Shown piece after piece: positions 13,455-26,500 of a stretch of 64,000 bases of DNA. The stretch is from positions 248,001 to 312,000 of the forward strand of contig JABWDB010000035.1 in assembly GCA_019614645.1 (NCBI GenBank), in the 5' to 3' direction. The notes beneath the pieces are model-generated. The model saw only the letters and a program-made list of their open reading frames with translations. It ran no database searches and was not told where the DNA came from. Made by a program: the position numbers and the translations under genes. Numbering within the stretch: position 1 is the first letter of the stretch; each line of letters starts with the position of its first letter. Origin of the DNA: Stratiolaelaps scimitus. Lineage: Eukaryota; Arthropoda; Arachnida; Mesostigmata; Laelapidae.

Positions 13455-16400
13455 TTACGCTTCCTTGTATTTTTCAACCCCGACAACTTGTTTTGCTATC
13501 GTAGCAATGGGGCCTGGTATCGGTACGGGACTCCAACGGAGGCCGGTGTCGACAAGGCTCGCAGCATATGGTTGAAGCGTCCCTACGAGAGGCACACGCG
13601 AAGCAATCTTGCCGACGATACTGCTTGGTTTTGTTACCTCCTTATCGACCTCGTCCACTGTTAAATGAATTGTATGTGACAATAACAAACAAACAAAATG
13701 AGAATTAACTGTAATTACGTTCGGTTTTTTTTTCTCTACGAAAAATTGGTGACGCGTCACGACGGTTATCAGGGAACATAATTATTCATATAAGCATACC
13801 TATCTATTTATTCTTGAGAAATTAATCCGGGCTCGAAAAGAAAATCGATCAATTTCAACTCAATTTATATCGAATAATTTATCCGAAAAAAAAAAACAGA
13901 ACTATTATAATAACTGAACAGACTATTTCTACACAGTTATTGAGTTAGACATCTGAAAGAATTGTCGAATCAGAAAATCCCCTTCTCGCAGTGTTACCGC
14001 TAAAATGATTTCTAAGGATTTCAAGAGTTTGGAGGGAAAATTACCTCCCACAGTGTCCGCAACGGTGCGATTGTCGTCGGCAGGTTGCTTTTTCAGTGGG
14101 CCATTTCCGTTGACTACGCCCGTCTCTGTATTGGGACTAGTAGAGTCAACTTTTTTCTTCAGGCTCAGTCCACTCGTCGACGCACGCCTCGTCACAAGTC
14201 TAATGACGGAGAACACCCTATTACGGATCCAGAAAAGAGTCGTAGCCACCCATAAGGCTATGAAGTTTACTAGACACCCAACAGCGGCGCTTGTTAGGGG
14301 CCAGCGGTACATGAGGTAACTGGAAAAACAATGGAAGCACAATAAACCGAATTATTCTCTTGCATTTCACATATTCCAAGTGTCATATGTTTGAGCGTTA
14401 CGGAGAAAAAGTAAACAACACATGTTAAAAGAAAAAAAAATATATATATATATATAAATATAAATGTATATATACATCTATATGTCGTCGAACCCGACAC
14501 GCAGATACATACGCCATAAATCTGCACATATGTGTGTTATGGATGAAAGCGTTAGTGACGATTCAAAATCGTTTTTGAAAACTGTTTTCCATTCGTCAGC
14601 AATTGTCTTTCCAATAATTTCACCTTCATAAAAGGGGTAAATGATGACGTCCGTCTATTACTATTACTAACTAACCGCAAACCACCGAAGTCAGCATAGA
14701 TACGAAGTCTGGCCGAGTAAATCTGAATATCGGTTGAGTGTAGCTCAATGTAGGCGATTGCTGCAAAGTCACTGTTGCCTCGGGGAAAGTCGACAAATGA
14801 ATCAAACATTGTCATCCGAACGAGCTGCTTTTCCTGTCCTTGGCCCCATAGTAGCGAAGGAAGTGCAAACATCGTGTGCAGCATCCTGAAACGGAATCAT
14901 TATTAGTTGATTCGATAATTAATAATTAGTTTGGTAATTTATTATAAGTGTGATTCTACATTTAATGAGACACCGTGCCATGCCAACTTTCGCCCCCTAA
15001 TTGGGAATGAGAACCTAAAAATCCCTAAAAAAAGAACGTCACACCCTTAGAACTTCAGCATCAGTTGTATCGTCTACGTGTAATGACAAAAAAAATTCAT
15101 GGGGTCATTTAAGCTATTAAGCATTGCATTATTGTGACTTAGTACCTTGAGGGACTTACGCAGTTAAGTTCGGTTACAACTCACTCACCACTATAATAAG
15201 GTTGCCCACCATATAAAAGAAACGAAGTGGAGACTATTTCAAAATAATCATTAAACTTGATTGTGTTGTATATACCACAACATGAAGGAGATAAGTAAAA
15301 CGCCTACGCGTAAAAAATGGTTCTTATTAATCGCAACTAAATACGCTAGCGAACCTTAGCACAGCGCTACGATAAACGAGGACTCCAGATCTCTGAGCGG
15401 ACTTCAGGGTTGCTCCGTCGGGCGTTCGCATTTCAACGGAGGCCATGAACATTCCGACGTCGAAGTTTGCCTCGGATTCGGGAAGTTCGAGATTCAGCTC
15501 GATCCGGTAGTACGTCCCTGGCGAGAGAGCTGGTAGAATATGAGCGGGATCGTCTCCAAGCCATACTTCAGCCACAGGGTGCTGACACTGATCGGAGACT
15601 TTACACGGACGCATACTAAAATCACATGAGAATATGATGATGATGATAATAATAGTAATAATGATACTAAACAACACATTTCACCAAGTGGCCGCTGGCG
15701 ACCCCAGTATTGACAGTAGATCACGAACAAAAAAAAATTCAGTAGACTAACAAACCCTTGCAAACGGATAAATCTCTGGATTGTCTCAAGCTTATATTGT
15801 CATTTCTAGCAGGAGAATTACGTTGCAGTGTGCGTATGTGTGTGTTAGAAATAAAATATTGTAGGGGAGTGATTACTATAAAATGAACAAATCTCGACTT
15901 CCCTGGAAGATACTGCATGTTGGGTTAAACTGAGCTGGACAAAGCTTTAACCTCTTCTTGAAAGTTTTCGAGAATGACAACATTGTGTAATTGATTCGAT
16001 ACGCTGTTTCATTACAGTCCAGCATTACAATTAGACTATGCAACAGAAATCCGAGTGAGAGCAATTATATTCAAGTTCACACTATATATATATATATATG
16101 TATAAAAAAAAAGCAATCATCTATATTAAAATTGACAACAACGGTACACTGCAAATTCACACCAAAACGGACAATACACATAAAGCGCAGAAAATTGAAA
16201 GGAAGCCTCGAGAGGTTGTCAACCACAAGATTCGCCATTCAACGCTAAATTCAAGGTAGAAATAATGGCTGTTGGTCCCTGGCCTCCTTCTGCTCGTATG
16301 CAGGTGGCAGTCAAAGTAAGTTGATGGCATAGATATAAAGAATATCTTGAGTTATTGCCGGGTCTATTTGTGATCGCACGGCTATTCGAAGAAAATGCCG

Positions 16401-19400
16401 AAACAAACCATGCCAATGTGTACTTCTGAGGATGACCTCGGTAGGGCATCTGTAAGACGGCGCATGGTGTTCATATGATCTCTACGAGAATGACAAAATC
16501 GACATGATTGAATTATTTTACCCTAAAGTAGCCTAAAGTTTTCGCGCTCACTCTCAGCCAACATTTAACTGTCCACGGTACAACTGCTTTCGGCATTGCT
16601 TCGTAAGACGGAGTCGAGCCCGGTGGCGTGGTGCATTCGTGAATTATTTTACCACCGCTACAACTACTAAATAAAAAAAATATATTTTTTTTTCTGGGCC
16701 GACCCACAGCCAAAATTTAACGTCTACGGTACAACTGCTTTCAGCTACAAATACTGCTACTACGACTAATAATAATAATAATAATACTGCAGCCATTGTG
16801 TCTGAAGCGGGGTAAGGCAGCTGTGCAATTCTTAGGCTAAATTTGGCGTATCCGGTCAGTTTCAACCAAAAAAAAATCCCCCGGCTAAACATTGACATTG
16901 GAATTACACTCGCGCTCTCTTGTCTCATTGCCAACCTAAGGTGTGATAGCCGAATTGCATCATTGACGATCCACCCAATGTCATATATATATATGTCATC
17001 GTACACAGTAACACTATTCAATAGCGACTATGCGGATACGATATCGAGCCTAATCATCGATTACACTACAGGTGTGGACGACGACGGCGGGGCTTTGGTA
17101 GAATCGTCACCACTGATACAGCAGAGCACACGACATTGTGCTCATTCTTTTCGAGTGTCTGTGGGCCACGGGCTATTCTTGGCATCAATGCGATGTATCT
17201 ATGATGATACCGAGGTCAAGGTTCGTAAGGACGCTTGCCAAGCTGGATGGTTGATGTCGACTGGCCTCATGGCTCGGTCAGCACGAATCGGCGGAAATTC
17301 TCATTCATAATCAGTGCCCTTTGTAGCCTATCGTCGCCGCTCTCGGGAGCTAGTCTAGACAATAGGGCAATGGCGTACCACGAGGTCGAGGCAAGCAACG
17401 ATCCAGGCAGCAGCAGCAGCGAGTCTCTAACTTTCGAGCCTTAGCGGCCTGGCCGCTGACTCCTCCGAGCGCGAAGCAAGAGTCACAACGTACTTCTGGC
17501 CAAGCAACAAAGGGGAACTAGGCCGATAATTTGCGGAGGGCAAAGTATCCAGCGAGATACACCCGTGACCCCGCTCGGCTCGCGTCACACGTTCGGTTGA
17601 GTTCAACCAGATTTTTATCAGTAGACCACCGATAACTATTTCACTCGAGCGGTTAGCTGCTTAACTCATCTGTCCGTGACTCGTCAAATGCATCGTGCAA
17701 CGAGCGGCGATAAGAAGTCGCACAATGGTCGCTGGGTCGCGGAGTGTCGTGGACGAGGTGAACGTGCCAAGAGTTTTGTCGCAAAGCTTTGCGAGAGCCT
17801 TTTTCTTTCCCACATCACATATTTGTTGGATTCACAGTGAAAATAGGTGGCAGGAGTAGTCCAACAGGTTGCCAACAACCGATGTCTCCTGTACGCAGAC
17901 ATCTGTTGTATTTGCATGGTCTGCCTTGAACCCGTGTCGACATCCTATAACAACATATACGATTTGACTGCCTCGTCGTAGGCTGGCCTCTTAGTTTTCG
18001 GTGATAATTGATAAATCCTCAAGGGATGTATGCACTTTCGGAATGTAACAGATTGTTGCACGATGCTATAACATTAGTTGACGACGTTAAGCGACTGACA
18101 CCTGTGTCTCTATGTAGCGGGCGTCCCACCTATTGGCACCTGATAGCTGCAACACGTAGCGAAGGTTCGTTTTTTCTATGTCCAGTCGAAAATGTAAATT
18201 TCCAACGTCTTTATTACCGCTTCTCTCGCAAGCTCCCCTCAAGCCTAATGTACATGTGCCCCTTATGCGTACTCTGATTGCGGATACAAAATGCGTTTGT
18301 GTGAGTATACCTTCCTGCCTGTGAGATAACCCGACTCTGACTATTGTAAATTATGTTGTTTTAATTGTTTAATAGTATAATAGTACGTGGTATAATTCGT
18401 TGTAGAATGTTTTTTATAGCCGATACTGAGGAGCAGCGAATTTGCCAATTGTAAATAACAACAATCGAACACGGTTGGCCCAGTGCCGGCAGTCAAAGCC
18501 CAGAACGGGCGCACACATTCAAATTCAGTAGGGGATGGCGTCCCAAGCCAAAGCGAGTCAGTAGAAATCTGACACTATCACTCGAATACTTCAATCGTGA
18601 AGAGTGGTGCCTATGCAAGGTTTGCCCTTAACCTCAGTATAATAAAAAAAAAAGAACGGGCGCACACAAAGTGTGTCTCGATTTGAATAAATCAACAGCG
18701 GATGGGTCGCCACCAGGGGCGTCATTCGTTGCCCAGACAGCAAACCTGTTGCATCTAATACATTACTTACCTTTATTATATACTCTTACTTCAAAACTCA
18801 ATAAATTCCTCATTCACTCCAACCCCCACATCACAACCTATACCATAACCCCAATACATAAAATATCCACCTACAATCCACCCAACACATTCTACCACTT
18901 ATTACTCTCTCTTTCACACCACCCCCCCCCCCAACCACCCATCCCCCAAAATTCATCCCTACCCCATTTTTTTTCCATACCCCCATCCCCACAACCCAAC
19001 CCCCAAACAATATTTCTCCCCCCCACCACCCCAATTACCACAAACACTACTCATAACACCTACCTCACCACCCCCTCTCTTTACTATACTATTCCCCCCT
19101 CCCCCACCCTCACCTTAAACCCCTCCCCCCCTACTCAAAACAATCCCCCCCTCCCACCCCAATAAACAAACCCAAAACAACCAAACCTCAACTCTAAAAC
19201 ACTCCCCTCCACACCACCACCCTCTTCACTATACCCCTCTAACCCTCCACACAACAACCAAACACACCATTACACCCCCTCAACCCCCCCCCAACTAAAA
19301 TCACCTCCAATCCACCAACCAAACACACCCTAATACTTCTCAGTAAAAGTACTCACAAACGAAGGGACCCCCCCCGCCGAGCCACGCCTCCCACACTCCC

Positions 19401-19799
19401 ACCCCCACTGCACCCACCGCCCCCCCCCCAACCCCACCCCCTGCTTCACCCCCCCCCAACCCACACACCGACCCCTCCACACTGTACACTAGGACGCATC
19501 CGTTCCACGAGCCAGCGCTTGAGCGGCTTCACTCTTAAACAACCTAAGGTAGAGCCCCGACGGCATCCCGCCTCCGCTCACCTCTCCCCTTTATAGATGA
19601 AGTTTTTCACATACGCATACTTGAAGTGTACGTCGCGCTCGATTTGAACCCTTGGTATGAGGGCCTGATAAGCGGCCAGGTATCCGCCGATGCTCAGGAC
19701 GGCAAATAGTGAGCATAGTGTCGTAAACATGACGGAGTTGACGATCACGAACCGCGCCGGCCGGCCGACCAAGCTCTTGAATCGATTCAAGAAGAACAT
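13455..19799 (-). CDS. BSCL2: Seipin, ER lipid-droplet biogenesis protein, 5 exons
   Basis: Exons, transcript order: 19799-19582, 15615-15355, 14885-14676, 14319-14045, 13657-13455. The sum is 1167 nt, 388 aa, with phases 2, 2, 2 and 1 at the junctions. Seipin is an ER membrane oligomer at ER-lipid droplet contacts that controls droplet formation. Evidence: the N-terminal transmembrane helix (about 24-43) leads to IPRVQIERDVHF. The lumenal core has GTYYRIELNLELPESEANF and GMFMASVEM followed by YRSAVLR. A later block has QIYSARLRIYADFGGLR, and the second transmembrane helix (about 238-258) begins YLMYRWPLTSAAVG. These are the hallmark seipin blocks in the right order and spacing. The cytosolic tail is basic and then Ser/Thr-rich and is not conserved; exon 5 is supported by phase and a good acceptor only. 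A further upstream exon is possible because the frame stays open before the chosen ATG. Confidence 0.88.
16547..16620 (+). repeat. SINE-like repeat, family II fragment
   Basis: Shares the block CAGCCAACATTTAAC... CTGCTTTCGGCATTGCTTC with copies at 35950-36121 and 58358-58430. A more degraded copy follows at 16703-16747. It lies in seipin intron 1. Confidence 0.6.
16703..16747 (+). repeat. SINE-like repeat, family II, degraded copy
   Basis: Contains CAGCCAAAATTTAACG and ACGGTACAACTGCTTTC, matching the family II block, and is followed by a short (AAT)n run near 16768-16785. Confidence 0.5.
18752..19342. other. 591-base tract with no G on the + strand
   Basis: Every base from 18752 to 19342 is A, C or T. 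The tract is C-rich with many C runs of 5-11. The following 150 bases stay C-rich but regain G. The 164-codon open frame that spans it exists because two of the three stop codons need G, so it is not a gene. It sits in seipin intron 1, upstream of the exon 2 acceptor. Confidence 0.95.
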
Positions 19800-20199
19800 G
19801 ACGATGCGGAGCTGAAGCCACGTAACGTTGAAAGAAAGACAACAGTATAAGGAAAGTTATTATTGAGAGGGAAACGCACGCCTGGTGGGGCGGCGCGATG
19901 AGGGTTGGGTTTGCCTGTTCGTTTTGACGTCACATCGACTGATGACGGCAGATCGTCAAGGTTGCTGCGTGCCGCGTAATCGGTGACATGCAGCGACTGA
20001 ATGACTCGGTAGACGATAGGCATTTTGCTGATGAATTGTAACAATGTACTGTTATTGTTATTATTAGTATTATTGTTATTGTATGTTACTGAGGATGGAT
20101 CATGTCGGAAAGAACTGTTACTTGTTAACTACGACGAGACGATACGAATCGTGGATTTGTCTGGGACACTACATACGGCACTGCTGATCTATCTGATTC

Positions 20200-20202
<3 letters not shown>

Positions 20203-20257
<55 letters not shown>
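20203..20257. repeat. (TA)n microsatellite
   Basis: Pure TA repeat of about 27 units in the upstream flank of seipin. Confidence 0.9.
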
Positions 20258-20259
<2 letters not shown>

Positions 20260-21484
20260 GATTATTTACTGAATATTGTATTGCGAACCGCTCAGCTGTA
20301 ACCGCCGCCGTTCAGCGTTAGCTGTTCAAATGAGAGTCATGCGGAAATAAAATTTCTGAACGGCTTCTTCTTGTGGTCGTAATGAGGAAAACTAATATTG
20401 GAATAAGGTAAATGATTGGATTCTGTTGTGAGCGGCTAGCCAGGTAAGAATCTGACAGAAGTTCTAGTGTTCGAAACTGCAGGAGTAGATCGGGTACGAG
20501 TTGGTAGTATGGTGAGTACGTTTAGAATTGCCGACAACATCGCTCGAGCCACTCCAGCGATGCCCACGATTATGCGAAATTAGCCTGGACTCGCGTGTGT
20601 GCGCGATTAACTTTCCGTTAATTTCGCCAGGTTCACTACGTTGCACTGTTACTACGCGGCACAAAATCCAAAATTCTGGTGGGCGGCACCGTCCTGCAGA
20701 CCGCTTCTCACATCAAACGATTCGATTCCAATCGTCAACTCGGTATAGACACGCTGTTCGTCCAATTCTGTCGCCTGTCCGACCATTCGGCGGTGGACGT
20801 GTCCGTCTCGACGCCAGAGTACCAACCAGCGCCGATGTGCGCACGCACAGTGTGTGCAGAGCAAGCTGGAACTTGCAGCAGCCATACGCGAGCCGGTCCT
20901 CGCGCGAACAAAATAACCCACGTACCGCCTGCTATCAAGAAACGATGTGCTCATACGCTCATGACTAATGTGCAACACCGACATTTGGCGAACATGCAGA
21001 ACTCAACAGCCACGAACGCGCGCCAGTGGTCAGTGAGTTTCAGCTGTTTGGACAGGCCAAGCATATCAAGAACAGGTGGGCACACAGTAGCTCGAACGAC
21101 CATTGGCTGCTGCTCTGCTTGCCCGGCAAGTTGAACGCAGGTTGGTGACGCAGGCTGCGATTTGCCGGCGACGTTGACAAGATCAGCGGAGAAAAATGGA
21201 CCCATAATTTCTTTGTGCTGTTGTTGACTCTGTCTACCTAATGCTTCAATGCTGAATTGCGATTGTAACATGTGCACAGCGCGTAAAAGTCGCTCGGAAT
21301 GGAATTGTATTAGTGCTGATTTTGTATTGCCTTGTCCCTTGATGATGAGAGTTAGTGCGTGTGTGCCTCTAGAACACTAGGTCGAGGTTGCTCTTCGTGG
21401 AACCTGACGGATAGGTAGACACCACCGTGTCCAAGGTTATCGTTGCGATCTCGAAGGTCTCGTGCATGCATCCTGGCATTTCAC

Positions 21485-21487
<3 letters not shown>

Positions 21488-21519
<32 letters not shown>
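21488..21519. repeat. (TA)n microsatellite
   Basis: Pure TA repeat of about 16 units. Confidence 0.9.
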
Positions 21520-21522
<3 letters not shown>

Positions 21523-23430
21523 TTGGAGATTGAAGTCACACCTTGACAATAAAGAAAGTTTGCTTTACGCTTCGTGACTGACAGAGAAATGTCGCACTTA
21601 CCAATAAGAAAAGCATCGTTGTACTTTCCTACTTCGTTCACCTCTTCCGATGTCGAATTGAATCAATGACCTCAAATATGATACCACACTTCCTAGACGT
21701 TTCCACCGCGCTCCACTATTAAATATATCCCGTGTGTGTGTTTTTTACTTTATTGATGAACTCAATCAACCGATAACCGCTGTGCACCACAACTTTGATT
21801 TCGCGTTTAAATCGTAACTCTTCCAAAAGCCACTGGCGACTTCCCCGCGTCGGGTGTCGTCCGTCCCGCTTTTCGCTTCTAGATTCGTCACAATGGCAGC
21901 TACCGACGTTCGAGCTCACGAGCGAGTTCAGTGGGCACTCTCTAGTACCCCTCCCACCGCGATAACAGCAACCGAATCTTTGTGTCATGTCATAGATCCC
22001 CTCTTAACCCGAGAGTGCGTATTCCTGGATGCGTGGCCCCTCTCTCTCTCTCTTCCCATCTGTGGATGTTTGTGGGTGTGTGTGCGCACGCACAGCCGGT
22101 GCAGTCTGCCTGCACAAGGTGTAAAAGGCTCCCGTTCGTGGCGGGTGACGTGTTTCTCTTTCAAACCCCAGAAATATAGGCAGCCCGCACTAGCAACAGA
22201 GGCAAGGCAGCATCTCAACCGCCTCTCGCCGACTGTTCGACTTGAGGAGTTGCCGGTGTGCCCCTTGGCAGAGACCGGTGATGATGATGGCGGTGGCGAC
22301 GACGGAGACGATGTTAGAACAAGCGGCTTTATACATATGTACAATATACGAGAGCGTTTTCAATCTCAGCCACGATACCTGGGGCGCACATAGCTGCTGG
22401 TACTGCAAGAGAGCACTTTCTTGGCTCTGGTCCCGTTCCGCAGATGCTGTCCCCCCAGTCGCTGCGGCCGTTGGCTCATCTCCATTGACGAGGTGATCAT
22501 GTCGCTTGGTTCGCCACGTTCACGTCCGTAGGTTAATGCCGGTATCTGGAATATCAATGTAAGCTGGCAGCTCTACGGACTAGTTGGCCAGCCGAACCGC
22601 TGGCCAACGGCTGCCTGCGCCTGGTGGAGCCGCATTGAAGGGAGAGCGTCTGGTGAGGGCAATCGGCATTGATTCGGGTGAGAACGACACTCGATCGAAG
22701 GCGACACGGGCAGCAGCAGTTGCAGCCCCGCCACAGGCTACAAATGCCATGCAGCTGCTATTCATAGGCTGACACAGATGATGGAACCGTCATGAAAGAA
22801 TACGTTGACAATTTGGGAGATGACGCCAACTTAAATCGCGCCTGTTGTCGATAAAGCGACCGATAAAGCTAAGTTAACTGCTCTCTATTCCTATTCGTTA
22901 CAATAGAAACAAAGAACACACATTATTAATGTCGAATAAGCGCACAGCTGTGCTTAGCTGACGCTAGCAGCTGACCACAGCAGCACAAGTAGAGCGGCGA
23001 TACAAAGTGCTTACTTATTCAATGTTGTGTCTCGCAAGCCGACTTTCAACGACAGTACTAACTGACCGGCCGCGCTTTTTTTCATAGCCTTCTTCATCGT
23101 TCATTCCCTGAGACGAGAGGTCATTGAGGCGGAGGTCATCGAGAGTCACTGAGAGGTCATTCTGAGACCTCCTCCTACTTGAGAACCGAGGTGGCTAACG
23201 AAATTCTGTGTAAGATATGCGTGATAATATTAGAAGCATCCGAGCCTCACTGTTCTTCACAAGCTGTACGCCGTAGCACATCTAGCTGACGCGTATGTCC
23301 AGGGACGTCAATTTGTCTATTTAGGTGGTACCAAACCTAGGAAAAACAGAAATCCCGCTACAAGATCAACGAACAAACAGAACAGCATTAGAAACACAAA
23401 CGTAATTTTCAAGGTACATTGGTTCAAGTA

Positions 23431-23436
23431 TTTATT
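23431..23436 (-). terminator. Candidate polyadenylation signal of the first QSOX gene
   Basis: AATAAA on the - strand, 110 bases downstream of the predicted stop codon at 23546. Position and sequence fit, but the hexamer is common by chance in AT-rich DNA. Confidence 0.35.
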
Positions 23437-23545
23437 AAATATCAAACTTCTATAGTTTGTCAGGTGGTGCGCTCAACCCTTAGTTAGGTGTTGTGGTTGT
23501 TGTGCGTGGCCGCTGCCGTTATCCAATTAGTGAGACACATGAGGT

Positions 23546-26500
23546 CTAATTAGTCCTTCCGTCGGTTGTTCCGGAGGACGATTTTCCCGTTCCTTCGGTC
23601 TTTGTCGCGATGTCAGTTGTGACCTCGACATACTTTTCGATATCTTCAGCTGGAAAAGTAAAAAATGTAATACACAAATGAATGCAATTTCGGAACTACA
23701 AAAATTGTCTCCACAGTCCACAATGTATTCAGTCTGTGCTTGAACTTTGCAGGAATATCGATTCACGAAGTGTAGAATCAGTCTCAGAAGCAGAGACCAG
23801 TCCTACCTAGAGATCCTCTACTGAGCTTCTTGCTTCATTACGGATGCAATGACATTGCCGATTGCCGCGTCCCATCTGAGCATCATCAATCATTAGAATA
23901 TAGTGATTGACACAACACGGGGCGACCATACCAACATGTAAAAACGCATTCTTAATAACGATCGTAGGTGTCTAGTCAAGGGACAATCAATCTTCCGATG
24001 TCAAGAACGCCAGGCAGTACTCGCCATCAGCCACTGACAAAGTGTGAATCGATGTCGGCACCGAATTAACATTGTACTGGTTCGCTAGCTATGACCGCAT
24101 TGTGTTCCAAGTTGCAACTGAATACTTCTCTTCTGTTTCGTGTCTTGTCGTAGGCGCAAGCGCAATCTTCCGTAATGACGGACTTACCCCTTGGGATTCG
24201 GCAGATGATAACGACGATGACCGTAAGCACTCCGAGAAGAATGAGAATTATCGATATTGGCACCCAATCAAACGCTCTGTGAAAAAAATCGAAATCCTCT
24301 AGTTATATCAAATGGCAAAAGCAGCAAAATGCAAGGCATGCTGGTGATTTGCTAATGGGAGACGGTCTCTTTTGAATAGCAATGTGCTTTCCGTCTTCTG
24401 GGCAGGTAGAAATGGCTTAATTTTTATAGCTTTAAGTTCAGTGGCTTAGAGTGCGATGTTCCTCGCTGAAGAGCTCACGGGTCGAGGAACACATGCGCAT
24501 TATCGCGAGTTGTGCAAGTGGTATTGTGTGAAAGAATATTGAGAGAATCTGAATGGTTAAATGCCCCGTAAATAGCTAGATCGCCTTCAGTACGTAAATA
24601 GTCATTAGATTGGAAAATCTCACTAATCTCACTGATACTACCACGTTGAAAAATGGTTTACATATTAAGTTTATTTATTTCGCTGGTTAATATATTAGGC
24701 CGTCGGGAGTTATGCTGCACATATTACATCGGTCGGAAAAAAAACTTTGGAGGACCTTCGAACCAAGCGTTATAGCGAGGCGAAGAAGAAGTTTAACCAG
24801 TCTAAGCAACGGAGTCTTAAGATAGAGTCCTTTGCTTACAGGTTATACTTACTACTATTAATAGAGCTGGTGCAGTTTATTAGAGCAGACATGAATCGGG
24901 AAGTGGAATCATCGTTTATTGCTGAAAATCTTCAAGGAACGAGCCCGAATGAAATTTAGCCCGTTTACTGCTGATGTAATAGATTCCAGGGCGGGAGAGG
25001 CGTGACTTGACTGCAGGAGACTACAGAGGGAGCGTCGCCCACTTTACGTGGTTCTCACAAGTAAATGACTTGCGACAACTACCGTAGCGTTTGGGCAAAC
25101 TATGGGCCTATACTTGAATTCCACACACTACCTGGTACACACCACATGGTTATAAGGAAAACATTGAAAATGTCCGAGCGAAGTGAAAAAGGGGTCCCCC
25201 AAGAATTGACTCCAATACAGATGACAACTCGTGTGGCATATTTTAAATGTAATCAGGCGAGAAGGCTGGCCATGAAATTAGCTATGGTAAACGCAATTGG
25301 AATGTATTGCGCCGTATTCAGAAGCTAATTCAAGTATTTTCAATGTACAAAGTAACTCCGAATGACCTAACAATAATAATCTTTGTGAGTAAAATGCTGC
25401 TGCTGCTACCTTTGTCGTAATCTTCCGTCATAAATGTTTCCCGGGCCATAGTGCTCTACCAAGAAGTCCAACACTCTCCATCTGTAGAGAATTCATCCAA
25501 ACGTTAGTTTAGGTATTCCTCTATTCAATTAACAGTTAATTGAGAAATGCTACTTTTTTCTGTAAAACTTGTGATTACACGCACACGGGAAATCCGTGTA
25601 TGGCAACAACCTTCGACCCATATTATAGCAGGGTCAAGATTCCAGTTTTTCTAGTAAAGACGAGCACGTTCTGGGCTAAATCATCTCAACTGACCATGCC
25701 AATTGGATTGAGAAAGACGTTGAGACGACGAACCAGCCTCAATATTGGACGAGTCTTCAGATCTAAGAGCATGCAATATTCTTCACAAAGCATGAAGTGC
25801 AGGAACAAAGAGCGTGGTCAATCGTTTTCTGAGTGATATTTGGGGTTGTGTGCAGCGCTCTGTCCCCTCGGGAAGCAAACGGCGACGTTTATCTCATAAA
25901 TAAGGGTGGATATCTCATAAATAAAGGTAGTTTTACAGTTGAAAAACAAAAGGTTCTGCTTCTTACCTACCTCTCTGCATTCAACTGTAAACCTATTATA
26001 TTCTCCTAAGTGTAGCCCTACTTTTGTTTCTACAACTCTTCGTGTGCGTTAAGGGTCCAATATGCGGGGTACGACCAAGAATACTTTTTTTTTATTCTAT
26101 TTAGTGTTCCTAAAGGAACTGACCATCTGGAACTTACGGTTTAAACTTTCCAGAAGCATCTTGGCAATCGGTACAGAGCTTGGCATTGGGAAAAAGCTCT
26201 TTTGGAAACTGTGGATCTTCGCTCGCATCGCCCTGTGACGAATAATGAATCAAGAGGACATTTAGTCGCAGTGCTCCTTTTTAAATAAATTTATTTAGTT
26301 GAAGTAAACACTTTACTCAATAAAGTATTTACTTCACACTAAATACCGACGATTCCCATGTTCCCTGTGGGATTCGAACCGGACACCTTACGATTCCAAG
26401 TCCCGGGCGTTGCCCCTAAGCCATCCACCGCGACGTAAACAGGCACTGAGGTCATAGTTCTTTCCTAGTTCCATACTTGGACCAAAAAATATAACGAAAT

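Larger units (their letters stand above)
19800..23430. other. Intergenic region, GC-rich, upstream of seipin and downstream of the first QSOX gene
   Basis: The stretches 20500-21250 and 21850-22780 are GC-rich with overlapping open frames on both strands (for example 20528-20968 and 21854-22393 on +, and 20951-21277 on -). None shows a recognisable domain. The most plausible reading is promoter or 5' leader DNA of seipin with CpG-type composition. A missed upstream exon or small gene cannot be excluded. Confidence 0.4.

Noticed and set aside
16843..17310. 155-codon open frame on the + strand in seipin intron 1
   Set aside because: There is no domain and no homology that I recognise, it spans a TA microsatellite, and it is antisense to the seipin gene.
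18671..19165. 164-codon open frame on the + strand
   Set aside because: It lies in the G-free tract, where TAG and TGA cannot occur. The predicted protein is Pro/Thr/Leu/Ile low complexity with no domain.
26349..26432. A functional tRNA gene
   Set aside because: The A and B boxes are good but the cloverleaf does not close properly. Several similar tRNA-like heads in the window are attached to SINE bodies.
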